The notes under the pieces: generated by a model
Database searches by the model: none
Told to the model about the DNA's origin: nothing
The model's input: only the letters and a program-made list of their open reading frames with translations
Part shown: in pieces, positions 43,040 to 52,690 of the stretch
Numbering within the stretch: the stretch's first letter is position 1
Layout of the letters: the number at the start of each line of letters is the position of its first letter
Assembly (NCBI RefSeq): GCF_046736045.1
Contig: NZ_CP177134.1
Location: 1,736,001-1,800,000, forward strand
Reading direction: 5' to 3'
Length of the DNA stretch: 64,000 nucleotides
Source of the DNA: Leptospira_A sp046736045
GTDB lineage: Bacteria; Spirochaetota; Leptospiria; Leptospirales; Leptospiraceae
Made by a program: the position numbers and the translations under genes

Positions 43040-43107
43040 ATCTTTCCTCTGTCAGAAGAGTTGAAGATTCTGCATCCTTGGTTCAAAAAAAAGAGGACTT
43101 AGATGCA

Positions 43108-44121
43108 ATGGATTTCAATTTAGCTTTCATGAAGAAATATGATGTATTTGGTGTGGGAAACGCTCTCGTAGATATTATTGCATTTGTAGAACCGAAATTT
43201 TTAGAAAAACAAAAAATAAACAAAGGCATTATGACCTTGGTTGATGAAACAAGACAGGGTCAGATACTCGCCGATCTCCATGAGATAAAAAAAGAACTCA
43301 GATCCGGGGGCAGTGCCGCTAATACGATGATTGCGATTGCTAACTCAGGCGGGAATTGCTGTTATGCGGGAAAGGTCACTCACGACACTTACGGTGAGTT
43401 TTATAAAAAAGATATGGAAGATGCCGGTGTCGAATTCGAAACCGCCCCTGACCAAAAAGGTCATACGGGGACTTGTGTAGTTTTAACCACACCGGATGCA
43501 GAAAGAACGATGCTGACAAATCTCGGGATTTCGACTTCTCTGGCTTCGGGTGACATCGACTTGGAAAAATTGAAATCTTCCCAATATGTATATGTAGAAG
43601 GATATCTTTGGGATGGAGATTCTACAAAAAAAGCAAGCCAATTGACGATGAAAGAAGCAAAGGCCAATCAGGTCAAGGTAGCATTCACATACAGCGATCC
43701 TTTTTGTGTCAATCGAACCCGGGACGAATTCATCCAACTTACAAAAGATTATGTGGATGTTGTTTTTTGCAATACGGAAGAAGGTCTGGCACTGAGTGGC
43801 AAAACAGATCCTCTGGAAGCGGTGACTTATATTGGCACCTTATCTTCGTTAGTATTCATGACTGCAGGTAAAGAAGGCGCTTATGTTTGCCAGGACGGAA
43901 AAATCGAATTGGTTCCAGGATTTCCTGTAAAACCGGTGGATACTACCGGAGCAGGGGATGCATTCGCTGCGGGAGTTTTATACGGACTGACACATGGATT
44001 TACACCAAAACGTTCGGCAAGATGGGGAAACTATGTTGCTTCCCGAATTGTAGAAGAAGTAGGGCCGAGACTTTCCACAAAGCTTGCAGACAAACAAGAA
44101 GAGATACTGAGCGGATACTAA
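43108..44121 (+). CDS. PfkB-family carbohydrate/nucleoside kinase
   Basis: The 337-residue ribokinase-fold kinase starts at ATG 43108, with GAGGA upstream at relaxed spacing; a second ATG at 43129 is possible. PfkB signature 1 lies around GGSAANTMIAIANSGGNCCYAGKV, and signature 2 is DTTGAGDAFAAGVLYG near the end. The DVFGVGNALVDIIAFV start and MTLVD segment resemble adenosine-kinase-like members; sugar specificity cannot be read from the sequence. The frame stays open far upstream over DUF1564, without coding support. Confidence 0.87.
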   Translation: MDFNLAFMKKYDVFGVGNALVDIIAFVEPKFLEKQKINKGIMTLVDETRQGQILADLHEIKKELRSGGSAANTMIAIANSGGNCCYAGKVTHDTYGEFYKKDMEDAGVEFETAPDQKGHTGTCVVLTTPDAERTMLTNLGISTSLASGDIDLEKLKSSQYVYVEGYLWDGDSTKKASQLTMKEAKANQVKVAFTYSDPFCVNRTRDEFIQLTKDYVDVVFCNTEEGLALSGKTDPLEAVTYIGTLSSLVFMTAGKEGAYVCQDGKIELVPGFPVKPVDTTGAGDAFAAGVLYGLTHGFTPKRSARWGNYVASRIVEEVGPRLSTKLADKQEEILSGY

Positions 44122-44124
44122 AAG

Positions 44125-44526
44125 TTACTTGGTAATCGATTCATTCCACAAAGTATAAATTTTTGCGGTAATTTCCAAAGGGGCGAACGGTTTTTCGATC
44201 ACTCCGATCGCGCCTCGTTTTTGGTATTCCTGGATTTCATTTTTTTGCACCCTGGATGTGATAAAAGCAACAGGGATACCTGCCGTTTCGGGAAATACTC
44301 TCAGTTCCTCTATCAGTTCCAAGCCGTTCATTCCCGGCATCAATACGTCTAACAAGATCAAGTCGGGTTGCAATATAATTGCTTTTTGCAATCCTTCCGG
44401 AGCGGTTTTTGCAAAGAATACGTTAAAATCGGAATTGTATTCAATGGAAATGCGAAGGATTTCAACGATATCTTCCTCATCTTCTACGATTAGAACGGTT
44501 TTTATATGTTTCGGGTTTGTTCTCAT
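44125..44526 (-). CDS. Single-domain response regulator
   Basis: The 133-residue receiver domain has acidic pocket E15/D16 (VEDEED), phospho-acceptor D60 in LILLDVLMPGMNG, a conserved Thr/Ser (FITS) and K in EKPF. No output domain. The start overlaps the end of the histidine kinase gene by 4 bp, so the two form one two-component system in which the receiver probably acts by protein contact. Confidence 0.9.
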   Translation of the reverse strand: MRTNPKHIKTVLIVEDEEDIVEILRISIEYNSDFNVFFAKTAPEGLQKAIILQPDLILLDVLMPGMNGLELIEELRVFPETAGIPVAFITSRVQKNEIQEYQKRGAIGVIEKPFAPLEITAKIYTLWNESITK

Positions 44527-46046
44527 TGATTTTGTCCTTCAGTGAACTTGGAGAGGGAATTCAGGTCATAAAGCGGTAACGTGATTGTAAATGAGGTCCC
44601 TGTGGAACTGGTTTCAAAATCAATTGTACCTTTCATCACTTCGATGAATCCTTTGGTTATGGAAAGCCCAAGTCCCGTCCCTCCAACTAACTTATCTTTG
44701 GGGGGAGTTCCTTGTGCAAACCGATGAAACAATCTCGGCTGAAAATCCAGATCAATCCCCGGCCCCTGGTCGATCACCTGGATATAAGCACCCAATTCGG
44801 ATTTGCCAACCCGAATCAATACCTCGGAATATTTGGGAGTGTATTTGACTGCATTGGAAATAAGATTGGTGATGCAATGATTCAAACGGTCTTCATCTAC
44901 AAAAACGGAAACGGAATCCGCATCCTTTTGGTAATTCAGTAGAACATGATATTGTTCTGCGAAAGTTCTCATTCCATCTACGGAGGCCTGGATCACATCT
45001 TCTAAAAAGAATGCTTTGTATTTGAAATTGATATTTCCCGAATCAAGAGCTTCAATGTCCAGCAAGTCGGTGACAAATCGAACCAGGCGCAAAGTATTCT
45101 TTCGGCAAATATTCAAAAGAGATTTTGCCTGGTTGGACAAATCTCCCGCAACTCCCCCGATTAAAAGTTCGATGGCACCTTTAATCGATGTAAGCGGGGT
45201 TCGGAGTTCGTGGCTGACCAAACTGATGAATTCGTTTTTCAAACGTTCCGCTTTTTTTCTTTCTGTAATGTTACGGACAATCGCCAAAACTTCTTCTGGC
45301 CCGCTTTTCGCAATTCGGGCTTCGTAAAATTTAACACCGTCATATTCTTCTTTAGAATATTCAATTGATTGCGTTTGATCCAAGTCCAGTACCTGTGAAA
45401 TCATATTACGTATGGAAGTTAAACTTTCCTCGGGAAAAAGTGATTCGACGGAAGAAAAACGCTCTTCTGCATTTTCGGAAGGGATTTCCCAGCCTGCAAA
45501 ATCAGGGTACATTTTGTAATCGATTACAATCCCGTCTTTATGGATTCGGTAGAGTTTGTCAGGAATGGAATTGATGATGGCACGGTTTTTGGAAACAACG
45601 CTTTCGTAACCTCTTTCCACCTTCTTTTGTGAGGTGATCTCGGTTGCCAGAACGAATAAAAAATCGCTGGAAGGTAAAACGAGAAGGTCATACCATTTTT
45701 CCCCCAAGGCATGAATCTGTTCGAATTGCATGCTTCTATTTTCCTGTACGGAAGTGCGCATTCTCCGGCCCAGCTCACTGTCCTTCAAATCCGGAAACAC
45801 TTTCCAGACTTCATGGCCGATGATTTGGCTTGCGGGGAGTTCTACCATTTCCAAAGCCTTCGGATTCAGGTAAATGTAGTTCCATTTGGAATCTAAGATA
45901 AAAACAGCATCCCGAATGGTTTCCAGGATTTTGTTGAGATAATCAGGAGCCAATTTCTCCCAATTTTCCGAAAGAAGTTGCTTTGCTTCCAACAAGCTTG
46001 ACTCATCCTTGAAAAAGCCTTTGATTTTTTCGTAAAAGTCATTCAT
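44523..46046 (-). CDS. Soluble PAS-PAS histidine kinase
   Basis: The 507-residue kinase starts from ATG 46046; a TTG 42 bp upstream would overlap the divergent ABC gene. There is no membrane segment. Two PAS-like domains span about 50-165 and 165-280 (RDAVFILDSKWNYIYLNPKA at the first). HisKA carries the phospho-His in FISLVSHELRTPLTSIKG. The HATPase has N box NLISNAVKYTPKYSEV, the DQGPGID loop and GGTGLGLSI. The signal must be cytoplasmic or pass through another protein. Confidence 0.9.
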   Translation of the reverse strand: MNDFYEKIKGFFKDESSLLEAKQLLSENWEKLAPDYLNKILETIRDAVFILDSKWNYIYLNPKALEMVELPASQIIGHEVWKVFPDLKDSELGRRMRTSVQENRSMQFEQIHALGEKWYDLLVLPSSDFLFVLATEITSQKKVERGYESVVSKNRAIINSIPDKLYRIHKDGIVIDYKMYPDFAGWEIPSENAEERFSSVESLFPEESLTSIRNMISQVLDLDQTQSIEYSKEEYDGVKFYEARIAKSGPEEVLAIVRNITERKKAERLKNEFISLVSHELRTPLTSIKGAIELLIGGVAGDLSNQAKSLLNICRKNTLRLVRFVTDLLDIEALDSGNINFKYKAFFLEDVIQASVDGMRTFAEQYHVLLNYQKDADSVSVFVDEDRLNHCITNLISNAVKYTPKYSEVLIRVGKSELGAYIQVIDQGPGIDLDFQPRLFHRFAQGTPPKDKLVGGTGLGLSITKGFIEVMKGTIDFETSSTGTSFTITLPLYDLNSLSKFTEGQNQ

Positions 46047-46079
46047 ACGTTCAAATATACTTAAAATAAAACCAGAGTT

Positions 46080-47009
46080 ATGATTCAAGTCAGCAATTTA
46101 TCTAAATTTTATGGGGAAAAACGAGCCATTACCGGCTTGAATTTCAAGTTGGAAAAGGGAGAAGTCGTAGGTCTTCTCGGCTTAAACGGTGCCGGAAAAA
46201 CAACCACGCTCCGTATTTTGACCGGTTATCTCATTCCGAGTGCGGGAGATGCCAGAATCGACGACAAATCGATTTTCGAACATCCTCTCGAAGCCAAACA
46301 AATGATAGGTTATCTTCCCGAATCTCCTCCTCTTTACGAGGACCTGACTGTTGAAGATTATCTTCAATTCGTAAGCCGTTTGAAAAAAATAGAAGAATCA
46401 AAGTTAAACGGTGAAATTCAAAAAGTCCTTCAAAAAACAAATTTGTCGGACGTCAAAGACCGGCTGATCGGCACATTATCCCTGGGATTCAGGAAGAGAG
46501 TCGGGATTGCTCAGGCGATTTTGGGAAATCCCGCCGTTGTGATCATGGATGAACCGATTTCAGGACTTGATCCGAAACAAATTGTAGAGATCAGGAATTT
46601 GATTCGCAGTTTGGCAGGAGATCATACGGTTCTTATTTCCAGCCATATTCTTTCCGAAATTTATAAAACCTGTGACAAGTTTTTATTTTTACACAAAGGA
46701 ACTCTCCGACAACAACTCAGTTTGAAACAATTGGAAGAAGAGATGGCAAAAGTTGCAGGTTGGGAAATCGGTCTTTCCGGGAAAAACAAAGATGAATTGG
46801 AAAATTTCCTCCGTTCCCTGCTCGCAAGCGAAGACAACTTACAATACTTAGGTGTTCAGAACGAAGAAACCCTTTTCCTGATCAAAGCAAGCGACCCGAA
46901 ATCTTTCAAAGAAAAATTATTCACTTCTGCAATCGCTTCCGGAATACAAATCGAATCCTTAAAAAAACAGGAAGTATCTTTGGAACAAATCTTTATGGAG
47001 AAAATATGA
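46080..47009 (+). CDS. ABC transporter ATP-binding protein (GldA-like)
   Basis: This ATPase of 309 residues has Walker A GLNGAGKTTT at 33-42, the Q-loop region MIGYLPESPPLYEDLT, signature LSLGFRKRVGIAQAI, and Walker B VVIMDEPISGLDP. The long C-terminal part is as in DrrA/GldA-type exporters. It overlaps the permease gene by 4 bp. The following permease and GldG-like proteins suggest a Gld-type exporter, here in a non-gliding spirochaete. Confidence 0.92.
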   Translation: MIQVSNLSKFYGEKRAITGLNFKLEKGEVVGLLGLNGAGKTTTLRILTGYLIPSAGDARIDDKSIFEHPLEAKQMIGYLPESPPLYEDLTVEDYLQFVSRLKKIEESKLNGEIQKVLQKTNLSDVKDRLIGTLSLGFRKRVGIAQAILGNPAVVIMDEPISGLDPKQIVEIRNLIRSLAGDHTVLISSHILSEIYKTCDKFLFLHKGTLRQQLSLKQLEEEMAKVAGWEIGLSGKNKDELENFLRSLLASEDNLQYLGVQNEETLFLIKASDPKSFKEKLFTSAIASGIQIESLKKQEVSLEQIFMEKI

Positions 47010-47737
47010 ACTGGCAAATCGCTGTTTGGATTTATAAAAAAGAATTAAAATTATTTTTCGGCACCTACATGGGGCCTTTGGTTCTCGGTGGTACTGCTTT
47101 TTTGAATGCACTTTTTATCATGATTTTGAATTTTAACGGAAGATCAAATTACGAAGAAGCAACTGTCGTAACGTTCATTTCTTTTATGACTACGATCCTC
47201 ATTGCGATGATCATCATTTCCATGGGTTCCATCGTAGAAGAAAGAAACAAAGGAACATTGGAATTGCTTTTCACAAGTCCCATTACCGATGCGGACATCG
47301 TCCTCGGCAAATTCCTGTTTGGTCTTACCATTTGCGGAATCATTACTATTTTTATCAACGGGTTGTTTCCTATTCTGCTCTATAGCTATTGGCAAGCTCC
47401 TCTTTACATTGTTGCCTCGGGAACGATCGGGGTATTTTTGCTTGGAACATTTACGTATTCGATCGGGCTTTTCGGTTCCAGCATTGCCAAAAATCAAATG
47501 ATTTCTCTTTTGATTTCCGTGCTGATCATCCTAACTCTTTGGGTGGTCGGGTATTTTTCCCATTTATTCCAGGCAACAACCCGCAAAATTCTGTTTCATT
47601 TGCATATATTTTCGCATTATATCAATTTTTCAAAAGGAATTCTTCCTCTAACGGGAATTATGTTTTTTGTTACGGGAACTCTGCTTTTTTTATACCTGAC
47701 TGTAAAGGTATTGGAATCCAGAAGATGGAGAGGTTAG
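47006..47737 (+). CDS. ABC-2 type permease (GldF-like)
   Basis: A permease of 243 residues with about six membrane helices. The second loop holds VEERNKGTLELLFTSPITDA, the hallmark that contacts the ATPase in the ABC-2/GldF family. Start codon overlaps the ATPase stop. It likely works with the next, GldG-like protein. Confidence 0.9.
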   Translation: MNWQIAVWIYKKELKLFFGTYMGPLVLGGTAFLNALFIMILNFNGRSNYEEATVVTFISFMTTILIAMIIISMGSIVEERNKGTLELLFTSPITDADIVLGKFLFGLTICGIITIFINGLFPILLYSYWQAPLYIVASGTIGVFLLGTFTYSIGLFGSSIAKNQMISLLISVLIILTLWVVGYFSHLFQATTRKILFHLHIFSHYINFSKGILPLTGIMFFVTGTLLFLYLTVKVLESRRWRG

Positions 47738-47741
47738 TTTT

Positions 47742-49598
47742 ATGTTAGTTTCGATGGATCGTATTTTCCCTTTTATCAGTGTAGTTACCTTATTTTTGTT
47801 TTTTTTACTGGATGGAATGGTTACTGATCCTTCCCGCCGGATCGTATGGTTATCGGTAACCACCTTATTTTTGTTATCTGACTCAATTTATAGAATCATA
47901 ATTCATCGTTTCCGCAAAGAAGACGCGAATCGTTATATCGGGACCGCACTTGGGTTTTTTGCATTCGGCTTTTCTTTGCTTCGGGATTATCTGGACAACC
48001 AGATGGTCGCAGGACTCAATGCGGAAACCAGTTCCATTCCGAAAGTAAGAGAATTTTTATTGCTCATCATTGTGGTGTTTGCATTTGCTTTTTTATTGCA
48101 AGTTCTGTTTACGGAAATCGGAAAATCATCTTTGGAAGCGCAAAGCAGTCTGAGCAAAACCAAAAACTCACTTTTACAAAATGCTTTGCTCAGTTTCCTG
48201 CTAGTATTGCCGATACTCGTTGCATTCAATTATTTTGCAATCAAACGGAACTACAATTTTGATTTGAGTTCAAAAGGTAAGTATTCTCTTTCTCCGATTT
48301 CCAGAAATCTGTTGAAACAGATTGCAAAGGAAACTTCGATCACTGCTTTTTATCCAAGGCCTCTCGAAGCGGACGGTCCGGCTAGTTCTTTCGCTCTTAC
48401 AAAAATCCGTCCTGATGTGGAAATTTTATTGGATCAAATCAAAACGGAAAATCCGAAAATTTCCATTCAGTTCATCAATGCGGATGTGGAAACGGATTTA
48501 TTGAAAGATTTCGGACAAGCCTCGAACGGAACGATTATCGTTCGTTCCAAAAAAGATTCTTTGCTCGACAATAACACGCCATATGCGGAAGAAAAAATCT
48601 TTGCTAAAGAACCTGCCGATTTGGAAGAACTGGAACGCAAGTTAATCGCCGCGATTTTCAACGTATCTACGGAACAGAAAAAAATATATTTTACCACTTC
48701 GAACGGAGAAAGATTCGGAGCAGGATTTCGTTCCGTGCCGAATGAACAGGTGAACCGGCTCAATACAAATTTACAATTTTTGAATTTTAAAGTTTCCGAA
48801 TGGGGATTTTCCCAAGGATGGCCGGGCAGCCTGCCAGCTGACGCAGATATGGTGGCAATTCTCGGACCTACGGTTCCGTTTTCACCGGAAGCACAAGCTG
48901 AGATTAAAAAATTCGTTTTGGAAAAAAATGGAAAATTATTTATCACGATCGAATCGAAAGGAAACGAAGATTTCAATTGGTTGTTAAAGATTTCCGGATT
49001 GCAGTTTAAAAAAGAATCATTGATGGAAAGAGCGGAAAAGCCCGGAATCATTGTTGCAAAACGATTTTCCGAAAACAAGCTTACCGATCTTTTGCCGAAA
49101 AAAGACTTGGGTGTTCTTTTCCCGTATAGCGGATATTTTGTGACTCAGTCTACAGGTGAAATTCCTTTTCAGTTCAAGTCGGCAAACCTTTTGGAAACAG
49201 GTTCGGACGTATTTGTGGATAAAAACAATAACGGAAAAGAAGACAAAGACGAAACAAAGGAAAATCAGATTTTATCCGTTGTGTTAACACCTGTTTCTTT
49301 GGGTGATGACAAAACCGGAAAAATCATCATCCATTCGGGAACTTCCTGGATCACTGATCAGTTTATTGTTTATGTGATGAATGCTCATTTTGCGAATGCA
49401 TCCATTACGGGACTTTTTCAAGACACTGGAATCGCAGAGATTCCTCCTAAAAAAGAAGAAGTTCAGACCGTCAGCCTTTCCGACAATCAAAAGTTAATTG
49501 TTTGGGCGATCGGAGTTTTCTTTTATCCCGGACTCATTTTGGGAATCGGTGCTTATTATGTACATTCCAAACGTAAAAAATCCCTAGTTGAAGTATGA
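47742..49598 (+). CDS. GldG-like ABC-associated membrane protein
   Basis: The 618-residue protein has several membrane helices in the first 170 residues, a large extracytoplasmic domain with ABC-type uncharacterised (DUF/GldG) features, and a final helix (IVWAIGVFFYPGLILGIGAY). Elements such as NRNYNFDLSSKGKYSLSP and YFTTSNGERFGAG are typical of the GldG region. It follows the permease by 4 bp and overlaps the next gene by 4 bp. The substrate of this system is unknown. Confidence 0.82.
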   Translation: MLVSMDRIFPFISVVTLFLFFLLDGMVTDPSRRIVWLSVTTLFLLSDSIYRIIIHRFRKEDANRYIGTALGFFAFGFSLLRDYLDNQMVAGLNAETSSIPKVREFLLLIIVVFAFAFLLQVLFTEIGKSSLEAQSSLSKTKNSLLQNALLSFLLVLPILVAFNYFAIKRNYNFDLSSKGKYSLSPISRNLLKQIAKETSITAFYPRPLEADGPASSFALTKIRPDVEILLDQIKTENPKISIQFINADVETDLLKDFGQASNGTIIVRSKKDSLLDNNTPYAEEKIFAKEPADLEELERKLIAAIFNVSTEQKKIYFTTSNGERFGAGFRSVPNEQVNRLNTNLQFLNFKVSEWGFSQGWPGSLPADADMVAILGPTVPFSPEAQAEIKKFVLEKNGKLFITIESKGNEDFNWLLKISGLQFKKESLMERAEKPGIIVAKRFSENKLTDLLPKKDLGVLFPYSGYFVTQSTGEIPFQFKSANLLETGSDVFVDKNNNGKEDKDETKENQILSVVLTPVSLGDDKTGKIIIHSGTSWITDQFIVYVMNAHFANASITGLFQDTGIAEIPPKKEEVQTVSLSDNQKLIVWAIGVFFYPGLILGIGAYYVHSKRKKSLVEV

Positions 49599-50683
49599 AA
49601 AATCGTCTAATTTATGTTATTGTTTCTTTCATCGTATTGTTTTTTCTGTTTTTCTTTTTGGAAGAAAAATCTGAAAATATAACCGAAACCAATTTTTGGA
49701 AAGAAAATTGGAAGTCGGTTGTTTATTTTCCACCGAAAGAAACCTGGTGCGGAGAAAAAGAGCCTGCCTTCGGAAAGGATCCGATTTTTTTTCGCATCTT
49801 TGAACGAGGATGGAAAAAATCTCCTCTCTTCTCCGTTTCTTATGTTCATCCGGAAGACAAATCCATTCTCACTTATGAAGGCAATTTCAATGTGAAAAAT
49901 TCCTTTTCCGATCTAAGTGTTCTCAAAACAAAATTCATTGAGCCTAGTTCGGAAGAAATTCAAAAATCACATTGTATCGGAGAAGATGCGCCCCGTTTGG
50001 TGGTGAATGACGATCTTTCCGAAATTCAATTTGACAACCCGCAAGGTAAAACTTTGTACTTCGGAAAAAAAATAGAATCCGATTCTTCCAGAGTTGCTGC
50101 AAGGGAAAAAGATCAGGTGATCTCTCCTTATTCTTATCTGATTGAAAAGTTCAGAAACAATACTCTTAGTTTCAGAGAACGGCAGTTTATTACGTATCAC
50201 GGCGGTTATCTGACATCAATTGAATTCATCGGACAAGGTCAGCGGATTCTGGCTGAGAACAATGCAAAAAAAAATCAATATGATACTTATATCAATCATT
50301 GGAATCGCCCCACTCAGGAAAGAATCGTTCTTGCTCCGGAGATAGGAAACGGTTTGGAAAATCAAACCAAGTCCCTTCGTGCAGACCTTTATCCGGATGA
50401 TGAAAATGGTCCCGGTCTTTCCTTTGCAAAAGATTCGGTGAAACCGGAGCCGGAGGGAAATCTAACTGTAAAACATTCCTTGGGATACAAATGGAAAATT
50501 CGATTTTATCCGACGGTTCAGTGGAAAGATCAAAATTACCGTCCGGTCGTTCGGGATCTTGCTCCTTATTTTGAAGAAAGTCCAAGTTTTGTAAAAGAAG
50601 AAACCTTTCAAAATTTTATCCAAGCCGTAACGAACGTGAAAAATGCTTCCCGTTGGGAACGTCCCAATCAGAAAATCCAATAA
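49595..50683 (+). CDS. Membrane-anchored protein, DUF4340-like by context
   Basis: A 362-residue protein with one N-terminal membrane helix (LIYVIVSFIVLFFLFFFLEE) and a large beta-rich exterior domain. In many bacteria the GldG-type gene is followed by a DUF4340 protein of this layout; sequence support for that family is weak here, so the label is from position. It is coupled to the upstream gene by ATGA. Confidence 0.68.
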   Translation: MKNRLIYVIVSFIVLFFLFFFLEEKSENITETNFWKENWKSVVYFPPKETWCGEKEPAFGKDPIFFRIFERGWKKSPLFSVSYVHPEDKSILTYEGNFNVKNSFSDLSVLKTKFIEPSSEEIQKSHCIGEDAPRLVVNDDLSEIQFDNPQGKTLYFGKKIESDSSRVAAREKDQVISPYSYLIEKFRNNTLSFRERQFITYHGGYLTSIEFIGQGQRILAENNAKKNQYDTYINHWNRPTQERIVLAPEIGNGLENQTKSLRADLYPDDENGPGLSFAKDSVKPEPEGNLTVKHSLGYKWKIRFYPTVQWKDQNYRPVVRDLAPYFEESPSFVKEETFQNFIQAVTNVKNASRWERPNQKIQ

Positions 50684-50684
50684 G

Positions 50685-51299
50685 GTGCAAAATAATCATT
50701 CTACCAGAGCTCGTACGGATTTGTTGCGAGATGTTTTCTTTTCTCCAAAATCGGCATTCGAATCTTATTTCCAAAAGCCGGAACTCGGGGGAAGAGATTT
50801 ATTCGTAACCCACTTGAGTCTCGCCGTACTCGGGATACTTTCCAAGTTTGTAAGCAATCTCATTCAGATTTTCGTTTTTAAAGTAACAAGCACTGATGAA
50901 GAAACCAACTTAACTTTATTTCAGGGAGTTTTTTCCGTTTTTGCTTTTTATGTTTTGATGATTTTTGCATTCAGACTTTTGGATAGTTTCAGGTTGTATC
51001 ACAAAATGCGTGATAGGCTAAAAGATTGGGATGGTCCGGAGCCCCATGTGTTCACCATTTCTTTTTTACCGTTCACTTCTACCGCAATCTTTTGGATTTT
51101 GCCTCCTCCGTTTCCCCTTTTATTCATAGGAATCGGTGCTTTGTATTCCTTACAACTTTCCTATATGTATCTTTCCATGATTCGTCATTGGACTACTGCT
51201 GAGTTTTTCTTTTTCTTTCTGAAAGCGATTTTGTTTTTTTTATTTTTATCTTTCTTTCCTTTGCTTGTTTATAATATTTTTCGGACGGTAAGTTTTTGA
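50685..51299 (+). CDS. Multi-pass membrane protein (Yip1-like)
   Basis: A 204-residue protein with four or five helices (LAVLGILSKFVSNLIQIFVF, VFSVFAFYVLMIFAF, and two more near the end). The beginning, LLRDVFFSPKSAFESYF, is the pattern that opens Yip1/YIPF-like prokaryotic membrane proteins. The GTG at 50685, just after the previous stop, was preferred over an ATG inside the previous gene. It overlaps the next gene by 4 bp. Confidence 0.68.
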   Translation: MQNNHSTRARTDLLRDVFFSPKSAFESYFQKPELGGRDLFVTHLSLAVLGILSKFVSNLIQIFVFKVTSTDEETNLTLFQGVFSVFAFYVLMIFAFRLLDSFRLYHKMRDRLKDWDGPEPHVFTISFLPFTSTAIFWILPPPFPLLFIGIGALYSLQLSYMYLSMIRHWTTAEFFFFFLKAILFFLFLSFFPLLVYNIFRTVSF

Positions 51300-52690
51300 A
51301 AATTTTTTTAGTAGGAATCGGCGGAATTGCAATGGGTAATCTCGCTTATATGTTAAAAGAGATCGGACACGAAGTATCCGGTTCCGATGAAAATTTATAT
51401 CCGCCTATGTCCGACAAATTGGTGGAATGGGGACTCTCGCCTAAATCCGGTTATAGAAAAGAAAATGTAAAAGATGCGGATCTTGTCATCATCGGGAATG
51501 CGATCTCAAGAGGAAATCCTGAAGTAGAAGAAGTTTTAAATTCCGGCAAAGAATATATGAGTATGGCTCAGGCAATCGGTCATTTTTTCTTAAAAGGAAA
51601 AATGCCGATCGTGATCGCAGGGACACACGGAAAAACAACGACTACATTTTTAACTCATTGGATTTTATCACAAATCGGTTTGGAACCTGGCTTGTTTGTA
51701 GGTGGAATTCGTAAAGACGGACATGCCGGATTTTCTTTGGGTAAGGGAGATTATTTCGTCATAGAAGGGGATGAATATGACTCGGCTTTTTTCGATAAAA
51801 GCTCGAAATTTTTGCATTACCGACCCTTCTATCTGGTGTTAAACGCTCTTGATTTCGATCATGCCGATATTTTCGCAAACCTTGATGCGATCAAAGTGAT
51901 GTTCAAAAGACTGCTCAACTTGGTTCCCGGTGCGGGAAAAGTTCTCTATTGGAAGGGATCTAAAAATTTGAATTCCATCATTGACGGATACAAACATGCA
52001 CCCGTAGAATCGTTTGAATTGAATGAAAAGGATTCCATTCTAAATTACCAAAAAGGTGTTTTGAGCGAAAACAAATCCAAAAATATTTTGAAACCTTCCC
52101 TTATTGGTTCGCATAATTATCGCAATGCGGAGGCCGCCATTCGGGTTTGTTTAGCCATCGCTCCGAATAAGAAAAAAGAAATTTTAGAGGCTTTTCTTAA
52201 TTTCCCTGGAGTGAAAAGAAGACAGGAAATTTTAGTTAAAAACGAAACTTCTCTTCTGGTAGAAGATTTTGCACACCACCCTGTGGCCATTCAGGAAACG
52301 GTGAAGGCGCATAAAGAAGCCTATCCGGGTTATAAAATCATTTCTTTGTTCGAGCCCAGAAGTGCAACCTCGCACCGCAACGTATTTCAGGATGATTTTG
52401 CAGCTTCTTTCAAAGGTTCCGATTATGTATTCATCACTGAAGTTTATCAGGTGAATAAAGTGGTTTCCAAACTCAGATTGAACGTAAAGAAACTCGTTAA
52501 AGATACCAAGGCAAAAACAAAAGCATCTTCTTTCTATTGCAAAGATCCCAAAGACATACTTGTCCAAATCAAAAAGGAAATTCCCAAACTTTCCAAATCC
52601 AAGATCATCGTACTTGCCATGTCAAACGGTGCCTTTGGAGGAATTTATCCCGAACTAACCAAACTCGTGTTAGAAAGAGAAATCAAATGA
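51296..52690 (+). CDS. mpl: UDP-N-acetylmuramate:L-alanyl-gamma-D-glutamyl-meso-diaminopimelate ligase
   Basis: Mpl reattaches a recycled tripeptide to UDP-MurNAc in peptidoglycan recycling. The 464 residues show the N-terminal Rossmann GIGGIAMGNLAYML and the SDENLYPPMSDKLVEWG segment that separates Mpl from MurC. The ATP site is AGTHGKTTTT, and further motifs are EGDEYDSAFFD, LNALDFDHADIF, ApNHRNAE-like GSHNYRNAEAAI and EDFAHHPVAI. The start is TTG, overlapping the previous gene. It is coupled to pheS by ATGA. Confidence 0.93.
   Translation: MKIFLVGIGGIAMGNLAYMLKEIGHEVSGSDENLYPPMSDKLVEWGLSPKSGYRKENVKDADLVIIGNAISRGNPEVEEVLNSGKEYMSMAQAIGHFFLKGKMPIVIAGTHGKTTTTFLTHWILSQIGLEPGLFVGGIRKDGHAGFSLGKGDYFVIEGDEYDSAFFDKSSKFLHYRPFYLVLNALDFDHADIFANLDAIKVMFKRLLNLVPGAGKVLYWKGSKNLNSIIDGYKHAPVESFELNEKDSILNYQKGVLSENKSKNILKPSLIGSHNYRNAEAAIRVCLAIAPNKKKEILEAFLNFPGVKRRQEILVKNETSLLVEDFAHHPVAIQETVKAHKEAYPGYKIISLFEPRSATSHRNVFQDDFAASFKGSDYVFITEVYQVNKVVSKLRLNVKKLVKDTKAKTKASSFYCKDPKDILVQIKKEIPKLSKSKIIVLAMSNGAFGGIYPELTKLVLEREIK

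Noticed and set aside
42706..43107. N-terminal extension of the PfkB-type kinase
   Set aside because: The stretch lies antisense to the DUF1564 gene, and kinase homology starts only after 43108.
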